Shown here: one piece after another, positions 17,107 to 25,301 of the stretch
Layout: every line of letters begins with the position of its first letter
Position numbering within the stretch: position 1 is the stretch's first letter
DNA from: JAUWOY01 sp034431315
GTDB lineage: Bacteria; Chloroflexota; Anaerolineae; VGOG01
Direction: 5' to 3'
DNA length: 56,817 bases
Assembly: GCA_034431315.1 (NCBI GenBank)
Contig: DAOUDK010000146.1
Location: forward strand, 1-56,817
The notes under the pieces: model-generated
Database searches by the model: none
Told to the model about the DNA's origin: nothing
The model's input: only the letters and a program-made list of their open reading frames with translations
Translations under genes and position numbers: made by a program

Positions 17107-18258
17107 TCATATATTCCCGATCAGAATCTGCGCCGCCAGGTTGGTATTCTCCTTGCTGAGCTGTTTTCGCACCACAGGCATGACCACGCCCAGCTCGCGG
17201 CTTCCCGTCTCCTTCATGGCCCGCTCGATGTAGGGCCGCACCGTCTCCAACCTCAGCTTCCAACCCCACAGCTTCTCCGCCTTGTGCACATGGCGGGCCA
17301 CGGCCACCTCCACGTAGTCCTCCATCAGCTCCGCCTGGAGTTGACCCCAAACCACATCCCACCCCTCCCCGGCGAAGCCGTCGTCGTAGACACGGCAGAT
17401 GGCCTTGAACAGGATCTCCGGGGGGATTTCGGCCTGCTCTGCGGCCATGACCGACATGTGGGCCTCCTCCAGGGTCCTGGTCTTGCACTTGACCAGCTTG
17501 ATCGTGTCGGGGTAGCAGAAAGTGAACACCACCCCCTCGTCCACCAACCTATCGGGCCGGTTCCTCTCGTCCAACTCCAGCCGAAACCTAAGCCACTCGG
17601 CCCGCACGTCGGGCTTGTCGGTCTCGAAGATGACCTCCGGCGTGTGCAGCTCGTACCTCTCGGCGAGGGCTTCCAGCTCCCCCCAGGGCCGAAGCCGCCC
17701 CTGGTCATCTATGGCCACGATGAGGGAGACCTGGAGGGGAAAGTCGTAGACCAGAGTATGCGGGTTTCGATAGCCGTAGCACTCGAAGGAGAGATTGAGT
17801 TTGGTGTCGCGGACGGCTGGCAGGATCCCTGGGTACATCTCATAGATGTCGGGCAGGAGGTCGTAGACGGAATGCATCTCCGAGGGCTTGTTGAGGACGG
17901 CCTGGCGGGTCTTGGGAATCATCTCGACCATCTCGCCCTTGCCGTCGAGCAGCGCAAACCAGGTGACGTTCGTGCCGTCAACCTTCTGACGCAGGAGCAC
18001 CCTCTCGTAGCCAGTGGGCAGGACGATGTCATCGGGGGTGACGTTCTCCAGATCAACCTCCTTGTCCCGCCGATAGGGATAGTGGATCTTGGGCATGCCG
18101 TAGATGAATTGCCCTGTGCTCTCCCCGTTCACAGCCTCAATGAGAAGCGCCCCCAGCCGGTGGTCCCGCTCGACGCTCATCCAGGCGATCACCTCGCGCC
18201 CCTCAGGGCTTATGAAGTTGTAGGGGCGGACGTCGCCTAAAATCGGGTGTTTTCTCAT
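17107..18258 (-). CDS. RNA ligase-like covalent nucleotidyltransferase
   Basis: 383 aa. The order of nucleotidyltransferase motifs is visible: motif I KVDGTN (92-97, K92 the predicted nucleotidyl-lysine), motif III FECYG (158-162), motif IV DEGVVF (240-245), motif V IKLVKCK (253-259). This is the set of ATP-dependent RNA/DNA ligases and capping enzymes. The C-terminal ~120 residues are helical, as in RNA-ligase accessory domains, and there is no OB-fold signature of DNA ligases. Likely role: sealing or repair of RNA breaks. It converges on proS, and only two bases separate the stops. No repair partner (Pnkp, RtcA) is adjacent. Confidence 0.72.
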   Translation of the reverse strand: MRKHPILGDVRPYNFISPEGREVIAWMSVERDHRLGALLIEAVNGESTGQFIYGMPKIHYPYRRDKEVDLENVTPDDIVLPTGYERVLLRQKVDGTNVTWFALLDGKGEMVEMIPKTRQAVLNKPSEMHSVYDLLPDIYEMYPGILPAVRDTKLNLSFECYGYRNPHTLVYDFPLQVSLIVAIDDQGRLRPWGELEALAERYELHTPEVIFETDKPDVRAEWLRFRLELDERNRPDRLVDEGVVFTFCYPDTIKLVKCKTRTLEEAHMSVMAAEQAEIPPEILFKAICRVYDDGFAGEGWDVVWGQLQAELMEDYVEVAVARHVHKAEKLWGWKLRLETVRPYIERAMKETGSRELGVVMPVVRKQLSKENTNLAAQILIGNI

Positions 18259-18344
18259 ATCAACCTTTCACCTCCCGCGTCTCCGTCACTACCTTTTCTT
18301 GCTGGCTCTATTATACCACTTTAGCGCGAGATGGGCAATAGCAG

Positions 18345-18373
18345 TTGCCAAAGCCGCCGAAATCTGCTATACT
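18345..18373 (+). promoter_or_regulatory. Sigma70-type promoter for the 7TM-GAF gene
   Basis: TTGCCA-N17-TATACT with TGC before the -10. The box-to-box sequence is nearly identical to the promoter at 45113-45141. Confidence 0.8.
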
Positions 18374-18415
18374 GTCATCTACCGGGATGACTCAAGGTAG
18401 GAGGGCATCGAAATC

Positions 18416-20278
18416 GTGGAATGGATCCTATTCACCCTGACGTCCATCGTCAATTTCATCTGCTTGGCCCTCTCGCTGTGGCTGGGCTTCTACATCGTCA
18501 CCCGCAGCCCCCGCAGCAGTATCTCCTGGCTGGCCAGCGCTACCCTCTGGTCCCTCTCCGGCTCCTTCCTGAACACCCTGACCTACATCAACATCTCACC
18601 AGAGCAAGCCACTCTACCCTGGTGGTGGGGTTGGAGCGCTGCGCTCGCCGCTCCCTTCTGGTTCCACTTGAGCGCCTCTTTCCTACCGAGCAGGCTGGCC
18701 AGGAAACAGCGTCCGCTGGTCATTCTCGTTTATCTGCTGACCCTGAACTTCGTGGCCATGGAAGCCTATACCCCCTGGGTGTTCGCCGGGGCGACGATCA
18801 AACCGCTCATCTACCACAGCGCCCAGCGTCCCGGCCCCCTTTTCCCCCTCTTCGGCCTCTCCCTGATCGCGGTCCCCGCCCTCTCCCTCCGCAACCTCTA
18901 CCTGAGCTGGAAACAGGCCAGAAGCCCCACTATCAGGCAACAGTTCACCATGCTCCTTTGGGCCACCTCGTTGGCGCTCCTGGCTGCGGCCTATGCTAAC
19001 CTATCCATCTGGCTCGGGCTGGATACACTGACATTAGTGAACACCCTCAGCCTGGGTGTGGGGATGGCCCTCCTCGGCTACGGCGTAGCTCGCTACAACG
19101 CTTTGATCGAGGGGCGGGCCATCGGGCTGGACTTCCTGTACACCTTCCTGGCCATCGGCCTGGTAACTAGCGTCTATCTGCTGGCCACTTTCATCTCCTA
19201 CATCGTTTACGGCGTCCCCTTCATCGCTTTCATTTTCATCATTATGCTGGCCACCATCTCCCACTCTCTTTACGATTGGGCTCGGACCTACCTGGACTGG
19301 CTCTTCTATCGAAGGCAGTACCGCGAGGTGAGGGCCAACCTGCGGGATTTCGCCCGCGAGGACGCCCCTGGCCACGACCTGCCAGGCCAACTGCAGGTCA
19401 TCATCCAGGCCCTTTGCCGATCCCTGGGGGCCAGCAAGGGCTTCATCGCCCTACAGGAGGCGGAGGGCTTTGCCATCGTCGCCGCCCACCCGACGGACCT
19501 GCGGGGCGATCGCATCGCCGCCGAAGGATTGGCCGCAAACGAGATAACCGCCCTGTCCCTTCCCGCGAGATCCCCAAAGCTCGAAGGCATGGCTCTGCTG
19601 GTTCCCATGCACTATGGTGGCGAACAAATAGGGGCCGTCGTTCTAGGCCCGAAGACGATGGGGATCGGTTACACTGAAGACGACTTTGACTTGCTGGAGC
19701 ACTTGGCAGAGAGGGTGGCCGGCGTGGTGCACAGCGTCCGTTTGCAGGAGAAAAGCGTGCGCCAGATAGATGCCCTGGTAACGGAGTTTCGCCAGCGGGA
19801 GAGGGAGTTGAGACTCAGGATGCAAGAGGTGCTGGAGTCAGAGCCGCCGATTCTGGAGGGGGTGGGCGAGAGGGAGGTGATCTCCTTGGTCGAGGACGCA
19901 CTGCGGCATCTGTACGATTACCCCTATCTGGGAGAGCACAGGTTGGCTCAACTGCGCATCGTCGAGTCACACCTCGATATCCAGGAAGACGCCTTCGTCA
20001 CCCACCTTGACCGAGGCAAGGCCCTGCAGGAGGTGCTGACAACTGCCCTCGAGAAACTAAAGCCGCCCGGCCCACAGCCCTCGCTCCCTCCTCGGGAGTG
20101 GCACCAATACGTCATATTGCACGACTCCTATGTGCTGGGAGAGCGGAACCGCGACATCATGAGCAAGCTCTACATCGGCGAGGGCACTTTCAATCGCGCC
20201 CGCCGCCGGGCTATTCGAGGGGTGGCCAGGGCGCTGGAAGAGATGGAGAGGGAATCCCAGCGCAGAACCCAGATCTAG
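18416..20278 (+). CDS. Seven-TM plus GAF sensor protein without a kinase domain
   Basis: 620 aa, GTG start with AGGAGGG about 11 nt upstream. The N-terminal ~290 residues hold seven to nine hydrophobic helices like the 7TM/16TM regions of histidine kinases. Residues about 310-445 form a GAF domain (LCRSLGASKGFIALQEAEG, LLVPMHYGGEQIGAVVLG), followed by a coiled coil (RQRERELRLRMQEVL). The C-terminal ~150 residues end in a helical DNA-binding-like segment (LGERNRDIMSKLYIGEGTFNRARRRAI) resembling a LuxR/HTH-type helix pair. No H-box or ATPase is seen, so it may be a one-component membrane-bound regulator. Confidence 0.72.
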   Translation: MEWILFTLTSIVNFICLALSLWLGFYIVTRSPRSSISWLASATLWSLSGSFLNTLTYINISPEQATLPWWWGWSAALAAPFWFHLSASFLPSRLARKQRPLVILVYLLTLNFVAMEAYTPWVFAGATIKPLIYHSAQRPGPLFPLFGLSLIAVPALSLRNLYLSWKQARSPTIRQQFTMLLWATSLALLAAAYANLSIWLGLDTLTLVNTLSLGVGMALLGYGVARYNALIEGRAIGLDFLYTFLAIGLVTSVYLLATFISYIVYGVPFIAFIFIIMLATISHSLYDWARTYLDWLFYRRQYREVRANLRDFAREDAPGHDLPGQLQVIIQALCRSLGASKGFIALQEAEGFAIVAAHPTDLRGDRIAAEGLAANEITALSLPARSPKLEGMALLVPMHYGGEQIGAVVLGPKTMGIGYTEDDFDLLEHLAERVAGVVHSVRLQEKSVRQIDALVTEFRQRERELRLRMQEVLESEPPILEGVGEREVISLVEDALRHLYDYPYLGEHRLAQLRIVESHLDIQEDAFVTHLDRGKALQEVLTTALEKLKPPGPQPSLPPREWHQYVILHDSYVLGERNRDIMSKLYIGEGTFNRARRRAIRGVARALEEMERESQRRTQI

Positions 20279-20324
20279 CACTTCGATTGGCAGTTTTTGG
20301 CAGCTTTTGCTCTTGTAATGGCAG

Positions 20325-20365
20325 CCCCTTTATGGTTTAATAGAAGCACAAAGGGGTCATTTTTT
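20325..20365 (+). terminator. Terminator after the 7TM-GAF gene
   Basis: CCCCTTT/AAAGGGG stem followed by TCATTTTTT. Confidence 0.8.
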
Positions 20366-20381
20366 AAGAAAGGAGCATCCA

Positions 20382-21404
20382 ATGGCTAAGCAAGAATCTC
20401 TATTGAACAAGATCGAGGAGTGGGTGGAGGAAGGGCTGATCTCTCCTGAGCAAGGCGATGCGCTCAGGCAGAGGGAGGCGGGGGCTGCGGCTGTATCACC
20501 AGTCCGCCGGGTGAAGGCCGATGAGATATTCGTTTACCTCGGCAGCCTGGTCGTCTTTCTGGCGATGGCCTTCCTGGTGGAGCAGAACTGGAGGGCATTG
20601 GGGAGCGCGGGCAGGATACTGTCGGTGCTCGTTCCCACAGTTGCCATGCTGGCGTTGGGCTGGCGGCTGCGCGGCTCGAAGAGCGCACAGTTCAGGCGGG
20701 GGGCGCAGGCCCTGTGGCTGGGGGGCTGCCTGCTGAGTGCGTTATTCTTTATGGTGACCTTCCATGAACTGGGCCTCATTGATTGGTCCAGGCGGGGACC
20801 TACCGACCCCTGGGTGCTGGTGAGCTGCCTGTTGGCGACGGGTGTAGCCGGGGTTGCCTTCGTCCTGCTCCCCACCATCACCCAGAGCATCGCTTTCCAT
20901 CTCTGCGGCAGCGCGGCGTTATTGACGTTCCTTGGCTGGTTGGACCAGACTCTTCCGCCCTTCAACCATTTCTATGAGAATCTGTTGATCCTGGTGATCG
21001 GCCTGGTGGCCGGCGGCTTATGTCTGGCGCTCTCAGAGTGGCTGCGGGCGAAGGGGAGAAAGGATCTGGTAGGGGTATCCCGCATCTTCGGGGCGCTGGC
21101 CGTCTTAGGGTTCACCTTCATCTCGGCTACGGACACATACGCTGCAACCTGGCAGAAAACAACGATGGAAGCCATAGCTTTTCTGGCCAGCATCGCCTTC
21201 ATCGCTGCCAGCGTGAAACGGCAGTCGCAAACCTTCCTCTACAGCGGAGCCGCCTTCCTCTTCCTCCTGATCATCTACGTGAACTTCGAGCATTTCGCCG
21301 ACAGAATCGGGATGCCTATCGCGCTCCTCATCAGCGGGGCGCTGCTCATCGGGTTGGGCCTGGGAACGGGACGCCTGAGCAGGCGCATACGGGCTCCCAA
21401 ATGA
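20382..21404 (+). CDS. DUF2157 polytopic membrane protein
   Basis: 340 aa, with AGGAG before the start. The N-terminal cytosolic helix pair (LLNKIEEWVEEGLISPEQGDAL) is the DUF2157 hallmark; it is followed at about 45 by KADEIFVYLG and then nine or ten hydrophobic helices ending at GTGRLSRRIR. The function of the family is unknown. It is separated by 21 nt from the downstream kinase-fusion gene, so the two probably share a transcript. Confidence 0.85.
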   Translation: MAKQESLLNKIEEWVEEGLISPEQGDALRQREAGAAAVSPVRRVKADEIFVYLGSLVVFLAMAFLVEQNWRALGSAGRILSVLVPTVAMLALGWRLRGSKSAQFRRGAQALWLGGCLLSALFFMVTFHELGLIDWSRRGPTDPWVLVSCLLATGVAGVAFVLLPTITQSIAFHLCGSAALLTFLGWLDQTLPPFNHFYENLLILVIGLVAGGLCLALSEWLRAKGRKDLVGVSRIFGALAVLGFTFISATDTYAATWQKTTMEAIAFLASIAFIAASVKRQSQTFLYSGAAFLFLLIIYVNFEHFADRIGMPIALLISGALLIGLGLGTGRLSRRIRAPK

Positions 21405-21425
21405 AATGAAGAGAAGGGGGATCGC

Positions 21426-23435
21426 ATGATCACAAAAAAGCCTCTCGTTGCTTCCATCGTAGGCATGGACGGATGTGGCAAGAGTTCCACCTTTCGTGGT
21501 GCGCTCAACACACTGGCCGACCGCATCCGGGTGGTGGGCATCGGCGATCAAGTGTTGAGCGGCGGACCAGACGAGCCGCTCAAGGAGCGCCTGGACATCC
21601 CTCTCTCCCGCTCCGCCCAGATCATCGGGCGCTTCGCCAAGGGGCTCCGCTGGCAGCGCCTCTACAAGAACCTGAAGTTTGTCGAGCTGACCCAGCGGAC
21701 ACGCATTCGCGACTACGTGACCGCACATGATCCGCCGGATGCCATTCTTACTGACGGCCAACCTCTCGTCAACTGCGCCGCCTGGTCAGTGGCCCATTTC
21801 TACAAGGAAGACTTACTCGGCGATGATGAGGAGCTCTTCCAGGCGCTCCGTTATCTGGCAGGTGAGGAGACGATTCCGCTCCGCGAGCTGCCCCGCTACC
21901 TGCGTCGAGCGTGGCCGTTGGCGCTGCTCAACCTGCTGCGGCTGGGGCGCTTCAAGCCCCCGGATCTGATCTTCCTCCTCGATCTCGACCCCGCCGTGGC
22001 CGTGGCCCGCATCCGTGCGCGCGGCAAGCCCCTTCAGGTGCACGAGACCGAGGCCCTACTCGGCGAGTTGGGCCGTGGCTACGCGCGGGTCTGCGACCTC
22101 TTCCAGGAGCGGCGCGGCATCCCGGTGACCAGGATTCGCGTTGACCAGGTGTCCCTGGAAGAGGCGGTGCAGATCGTCGCCGACGGCGTGCTAGAGCGCG
22201 TCCTGGCGGCTCGACTGAGCGGCTCGACTGAGCCTGTCCTGAGCGTAGCCGAAGGGCTCGCCGAAGTCTCGCCGAAGTCTGGGCCCAACATCGAAACCAC
22301 CGACCAACCACAGCCCGGCACCATCGAAGTGATCGCCACCACTATGTCCGGTTCGATTCAGGATCAGCGCAAGGTGCAGCAGATCGAGCCGGAGTTTCGG
22401 TCACGCACATCGCGGCCGGTACGCGTCCACGCGGCCAACAGCCATGCCGAGGCGCGGGCGATCGTGCATGCCATCGTGGCCGAGGGTGGTCGCACGCTCG
22501 TATCGGCAGGCGGTGCGGGCACGTTCAACGCGGTGCTGGAAGGGGCCCACCTGAACGGCACTGTGCCCTCGGACCTGCATCTGGCCTTTCTACGGAAGGG
22601 CTCCGCCGACCTGATCGGCAAGGTGCTGGGTATCCCGGACCAACTCCCCGCTGCGGTAGAGGCCATCGTCGCGGGCATCAAGGCCGACCGCCGTGTCCAG
22701 GCTGACATCCTGGCCGTGGAGACGACCGAACCCGATGGCCGGGTGCAGCGCCGGCACCTGGTGGGCTTCGGCGGCATAGGGGTGTTCGGCGAGGTGCCGC
22801 GCTTCACCGAGAGCCGCCTGATCAAAGTCTACAAGGGCGTCCTGGGGTCGCTGCTGGGCGACCTGGGTCCCTTCTTCGTCGGCCTGGCCCTGGCAACGGG
22901 GTGGTGGCAACTGCAGCGCCTCTTCGGTCGGGTGCCCCCGATGTCCCTGACGCTGGACGACCACCACATCCCACCGGAAACCTGGGGCGCTGTGCTGGTG
23001 CTGAACGGCGACCTGGGACCCGAGTTCCCTCTGGGCCGGGGGCTACGACTGGGAAGCGGATCATTCCGCGTCGTCGCCCTGCGCTACAGGGGGCTCCGCC
23101 AGGCGCTGCGACAGATCAGGGCAGCGCGACGTGGCACGATCCTTGACGAGCCCGAGAGCTACGCTGCTGTGGTGAGGACCGTTCGCCGCCTCATCGTGCA
23201 GCCCACCGAGGCGCGTCCGTACATGGTCAACGTGGACGGCGGCCGGATGCTCACACGGGGGAAGGCGTGCGTATCGGTGTCAGGCCAGGTGTGGCTGATC
23301 AGAGGCCATCTCCCCCCCAACCCCCCTCTCCCAACCCTGGGCGAGGGGGGAAACGGACTCCCCTCCCCCGCTTCCCACCCAGAGTTGGGGGGGACCGAAG
23401 GGGGGCGAGGAGGGGCTGGGGGTGGGGGCCAGTAA
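21426..23435 (+). CDS. Fusion of a thymidylate-kinase-like P-loop kinase and a diacylglycerol-kinase-like domain
   Basis: 669 aa. Residues 1-260: P-loop GMDGCGKSS (13-21) and a TMK-like lid (RIRARGKPLQVHETEALL). Residues 310-645: DAGK/LCB5-like catalytic domain with IVAEGGRTLVSAGGAGTFN at about 350-367. The family motif is GGDGT; here the Asp is Ala. The linker near 260-285 (STEPVLSVAEGLAEVSPKS) is the translation of a dispersed repeat. The last ~40 residues are translated REP-like palindromes. Plausibly a lipid or nucleoside phosphorylation enzyme; activity is uncertain because of the GGAGT change. Confidence 0.75.
   Translation: MITKKPLVASIVGMDGCGKSSTFRGALNTLADRIRVVGIGDQVLSGGPDEPLKERLDIPLSRSAQIIGRFAKGLRWQRLYKNLKFVELTQRTRIRDYVTAHDPPDAILTDGQPLVNCAAWSVAHFYKEDLLGDDEELFQALRYLAGEETIPLRELPRYLRRAWPLALLNLLRLGRFKPPDLIFLLDLDPAVAVARIRARGKPLQVHETEALLGELGRGYARVCDLFQERRGIPVTRIRVDQVSLEEAVQIVADGVLERVLAARLSGSTEPVLSVAEGLAEVSPKSGPNIETTDQPQPGTIEVIATTMSGSIQDQRKVQQIEPEFRSRTSRPVRVHAANSHAEARAIVHAIVAEGGRTLVSAGGAGTFNAVLEGAHLNGTVPSDLHLAFLRKGSADLIGKVLGIPDQLPAAVEAIVAGIKADRRVQADILAVETTEPDGRVQRRHLVGFGGIGVFGEVPRFTESRLIKVYKGVLGSLLGDLGPFFVGLALATGWWQLQRLFGRVPPMSLTLDDHHIPPETWGAVLVLNGDLGPEFPLGRGLRLGSGSFRVVALRYRGLRQALRQIRAARRGTILDEPESYAAVVRTVRRLIVQPTEARPYMVNVDGGRMLTRGKACVSVSGQVWLIRGHLPPNPPLPTLGEGGNGLPSPASHPELGGTEGGRGGAGGGGQ
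22215..22290. repeat. Dispersed repeat forming the interdomain linker
   Basis: The stretch containing GAGCCTGTCCTGAGCGTAGC and GAAGGGCTCGCCGAAGT is a common intergenic-type repeat, here read through in frame. A short relative lies at 11258-11280, upstream of the giant secreted protein. Confidence 0.6.
23305..23432. repeat. REP-like palindromes at the end of the kinase fusion
   Basis: Consecutive CCCCTCTCCCA-type stems, related to 10645-10745, make up the 3' end of the coding sequence. Confidence 0.75.
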
Positions 23436-23440
23436 AGAAG

Positions 23441-23821
23441 ATGAACATGCCCAAGGTTCAATACGCATGGCAGCGCTCGACGGCGCGGGTTCTGATGATA
23501 ATCGCCATAGTCTTCTGGCTCTGGTTCGGCATCGGCTCAGCGTATGTTGAGAGAGCCGGGCCATTCAACTGGCTAGTGCACACCCCGGTGCCAGGAGGCA
23601 CATTCATCCTGAGCCTGAGCACCCTTGTTGCCTGGCGCTGGGAAGGGATCGGAGGGGCGTTATTGGCTTTGGAAGGCATCGCAGCCTTAGGCTTCATCGT
23701 GCGCGCCTTTCTCTGGGGAAGCTTCACCGCCTCGACCCTGGTGCTCATGTGCCTGACCCTGGGCCTGCCCCCGCTGGCAGCGGGAATCTTGTTCTTGATC
23801 TACTGGCAGCGATCCAGATAG
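23441..23821 (+). CDS. Small four-TM membrane protein
   Basis: 126 aa from ATG 23441 (a second ATG follows at 23447). Four hydrophobic segments are visible: VLMIIAIVFWLWFGIG, GTFILSLSTLVAW, GALLALEGIAALGFIV, and STLVLMCLTLGLPPLAAGILFL. The frame continues upstream through the REP-like repeats but carries no start there that makes sense. It begins 5 nt after the kinase fusion stop, suggesting coupling. No family could be assigned with confidence. Confidence 0.65.
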   Translation: MNMPKVQYAWQRSTARVLMIIAIVFWLWFGIGSAYVERAGPFNWLVHTPVPGGTFILSLSTLVAWRWEGIGGALLALEGIAALGFIVRAFLWGSFTASTLVLMCLTLGLPPLAAGILFLIYWQRSR

Positions 23822-23886
23822 CACCACCTTGGAAGCGAGGGAATGTGATGAAAGACCGACTGGAATGATAGGATCTCAAGCAGCGG

Positions 23887-23915
23887 TTGACAATATGCAT
23901 CTTATGTGCTATGCT
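23887..23915 (+). promoter_or_regulatory. Promoter of leader module copy 1
   Basis: TTGACA-N17-TATGCT. Confidence 0.75.
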
Positions 23916-24048
23916 TAAGCCGAGCGGCAGGGGATAAGAACAACTAACGGTTTCTGTTTCTTTTGTAAGGAGGATGCGCTGTGGCATGCTATCGCCTATT
24001 GAACTCCCTGTATCCATCTGACGACTGACGCGCCAAGAGGGCTTTGCC

Positions 24049-24083
24049 GGCCCATCCACCGCAAGAGGATGGGCCTTTTGTTT
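24049..24083 (+). terminator. Terminator of leader module copy 1
   Basis: Perfect 9-bp stem GGCCCATCC/GGATGGGCC, loop ACCGCAAGA, then TTTTGTTT. Confidence 0.85.
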
Positions 24084-24145
24084 GTGAAGTGAGCGGGGCG
24101 AGAGATGAACGGCTCTTTGGACAAGAGAGACCACGGAGGTGGAAA

Positions 24146-24337
24146 ATGGACGAGATGTGGCTTCTGATCGCGCCATTGGCGATATTGCAACTGGGGTTGA
24201 TGGCCTTCGCCCTGACGGACTGGGCGCGCCGCCCCCGCACCCGCTATTTGGATCGCTGGGTGTGGCTGGTAATCATAATAATCTTCAGCCTCCTGGGGCC
24301 TATGGCCTACTTCTTCCTGGGCCGCGAGGAGGAGTAA
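24146..24337 (+). CDS. PLDNc-type two-TM protein (YxlE-like)
   Basis: 63 aa from ATG 24146 with GGAGGTGG upstream. Two hydrophobic helices flank RRPRTRYLDRWVW and the protein ends GPMAYFFLGREEE, the PLD-nuclease N-terminal (PLDNc) signature. In Bacillus subtilis the PLDNc protein YxlE is encoded with the ABC transporter YxlFG and acts as an anti-SigY factor. Here the same order (PLDNc, ATPase, permease) is kept, but no sigma factor gene is adjacent. It is one nucleotide from the ATPase start. Confidence 0.85.
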   Translation: MDEMWLLIAPLAILQLGLMAFALTDWARRPRTRYLDRWVWLVIIIIFSLLGPMAYFFLGREEE

Positions 24338-24338
24338 G

Positions 24339-25301
24339 ATGAATCCTGGAGAAAGCATAGCTATCCGCTGTGAGGGGCTATCCAAGACGTATGGGCAGGT
24401 AGTGGCCCTGCAAGACCTGGATCTGGTCGTCGAGGCGGGAACGGTCTTCGGCTTCCTGGGGCCGAACGGTGCCGGCAAGACCACGACCATCCGTCTGCTG
24501 GTGGGGCTGGCCCGGCCAACCAGAGGGCGAGGCTGGGTGGCCGGGCACGAGGTGACCGCCGACGGGAAAGCCGCCCGCCAGTTGGTCGGCTATCTCCCCG
24601 AAGAGCCGGCCTTTTACCCCTGGATGACCGGAGCCGAGTTCCTGGATTACGTGGGGCGGCTGTTTGGGCTCGCCGGGGTAGAGCGAAAGAAGAGGGTGGA
24701 GGAGTTGCTGGATCTGGTGGATTTGCGGGAGGCGGGTCGCCGTCGCGTGGGCGGGTACTCGCGAGGGATGCGGCAGCGCCTGGGGGTGGCTCAGGCCCTG
24801 ATCAACCGTCCCTCAGTGCTCATCCTCGACGAGCCGGCCTCGGCCCTCGATCCCCAGGGACGACGCGATGTGCTGACTCTCATTGAGCAACTGCGGGAAC
24901 AGGCTACCGTGTTTATGTCTTCCCACATCCTCTCGGACGTGGAGCGGGTGTGCGACCGGGTGGCCATCATTGACCGGGGGCAGTTGGTGGTCGAAGCGGA
25001 TCGAGAGGGACTGCAAGACCGCTACGCGCCGCCCGTCTTTGAGCTGGCCTGGGACGAGGGGGACAACGAGCAGGCACAGGTGACAGACTTCGTGCGTCTA
25101 CTGGAAGGCGTGCCCTGGGTGAGCCAAGTGGAGCGCCAGAGCCGGGCCTTGCGGGTACACGTCAGCGATAGGGCACAGGCGCGGCGCGAGTTGTTATCTA
25201 TAGTAGCGCAGAGCGGGCTCGTCCTGAGCCGCTACGAGCTGGTCCGGCCTACTCTGGAGGACGTCTTCCTGCGGCTGGTGAATAGGGAGGGTATCCGATG
25301 A
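24339..25301 (+). CDS. ABC-2 transporter ATPase (YxlF-like)
   Basis: 320 aa. Walker A GPNGAGKT (41-48), Q-loop in YLPEEPAFYPWMTG, signature YSRGMRQRLG, Walker B VLILDEP, D-loop ASALDP, H-loop SSHILSDVERVCD. The C-terminal ~90 residues form the accessory domain of drug/antibiotic-type exporters. ATGA overlap with the permease (25298-25301) indicates coupled translation. Likely energises export with the next gene; substrate unknown. Confidence 0.93.
   Translation: MNPGESIAIRCEGLSKTYGQVVALQDLDLVVEAGTVFGFLGPNGAGKTTTIRLLVGLARPTRGRGWVAGHEVTADGKAARQLVGYLPEEPAFYPWMTGAEFLDYVGRLFGLAGVERKKRVEELLDLVDLREAGRRRVGGYSRGMRQRLGVAQALINRPSVLILDEPASALDPQGRRDVLTLIEQLREQATVFMSSHILSDVERVCDRVAIIDRGQLVVEADREGLQDRYAPPVFELAWDEGDNEQAQVTDFVRLLEGVPWVSQVERQSRALRVHVSDRAQARRELLSIVAQSGLVLSRYELVRPTLEDVFLRLVNREGIR

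Larger units (their letters stand above)
23822..24145 (+). other. Gene-poor interval: promoter-leader-terminator module, copy 1
   Basis: It contains a promoter (23887-23915), a 60-nt segment shared with copy 2 (26212-26270), a possible 15-aa leader ORF at 23981-24028 (MACYRLLNSLYPSDD, GTG start, AAGGAGG upstream), and a terminator (24049-24083). The stem flank CGGCA/TGCCG closes the leader. The layout is that of an attenuator or a short stand-alone RNA ahead of the yxlE-like gene. Confidence 0.6.

Noticed and set aside
21426..23435. Reading the kinase fusion as plain thymidylate kinase (tmk)
   Set aside because: The lid and size differ, a second kinase-like domain is attached, and substrate motifs of canonical Tmk are not complete.
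23922..24048. Known riboswitch (preQ1, fluoride, ZTP, T-box) in the leader module
   Set aside because: None of the conserved cores of these classes could be found; it is left as an unclassified RNA candidate.
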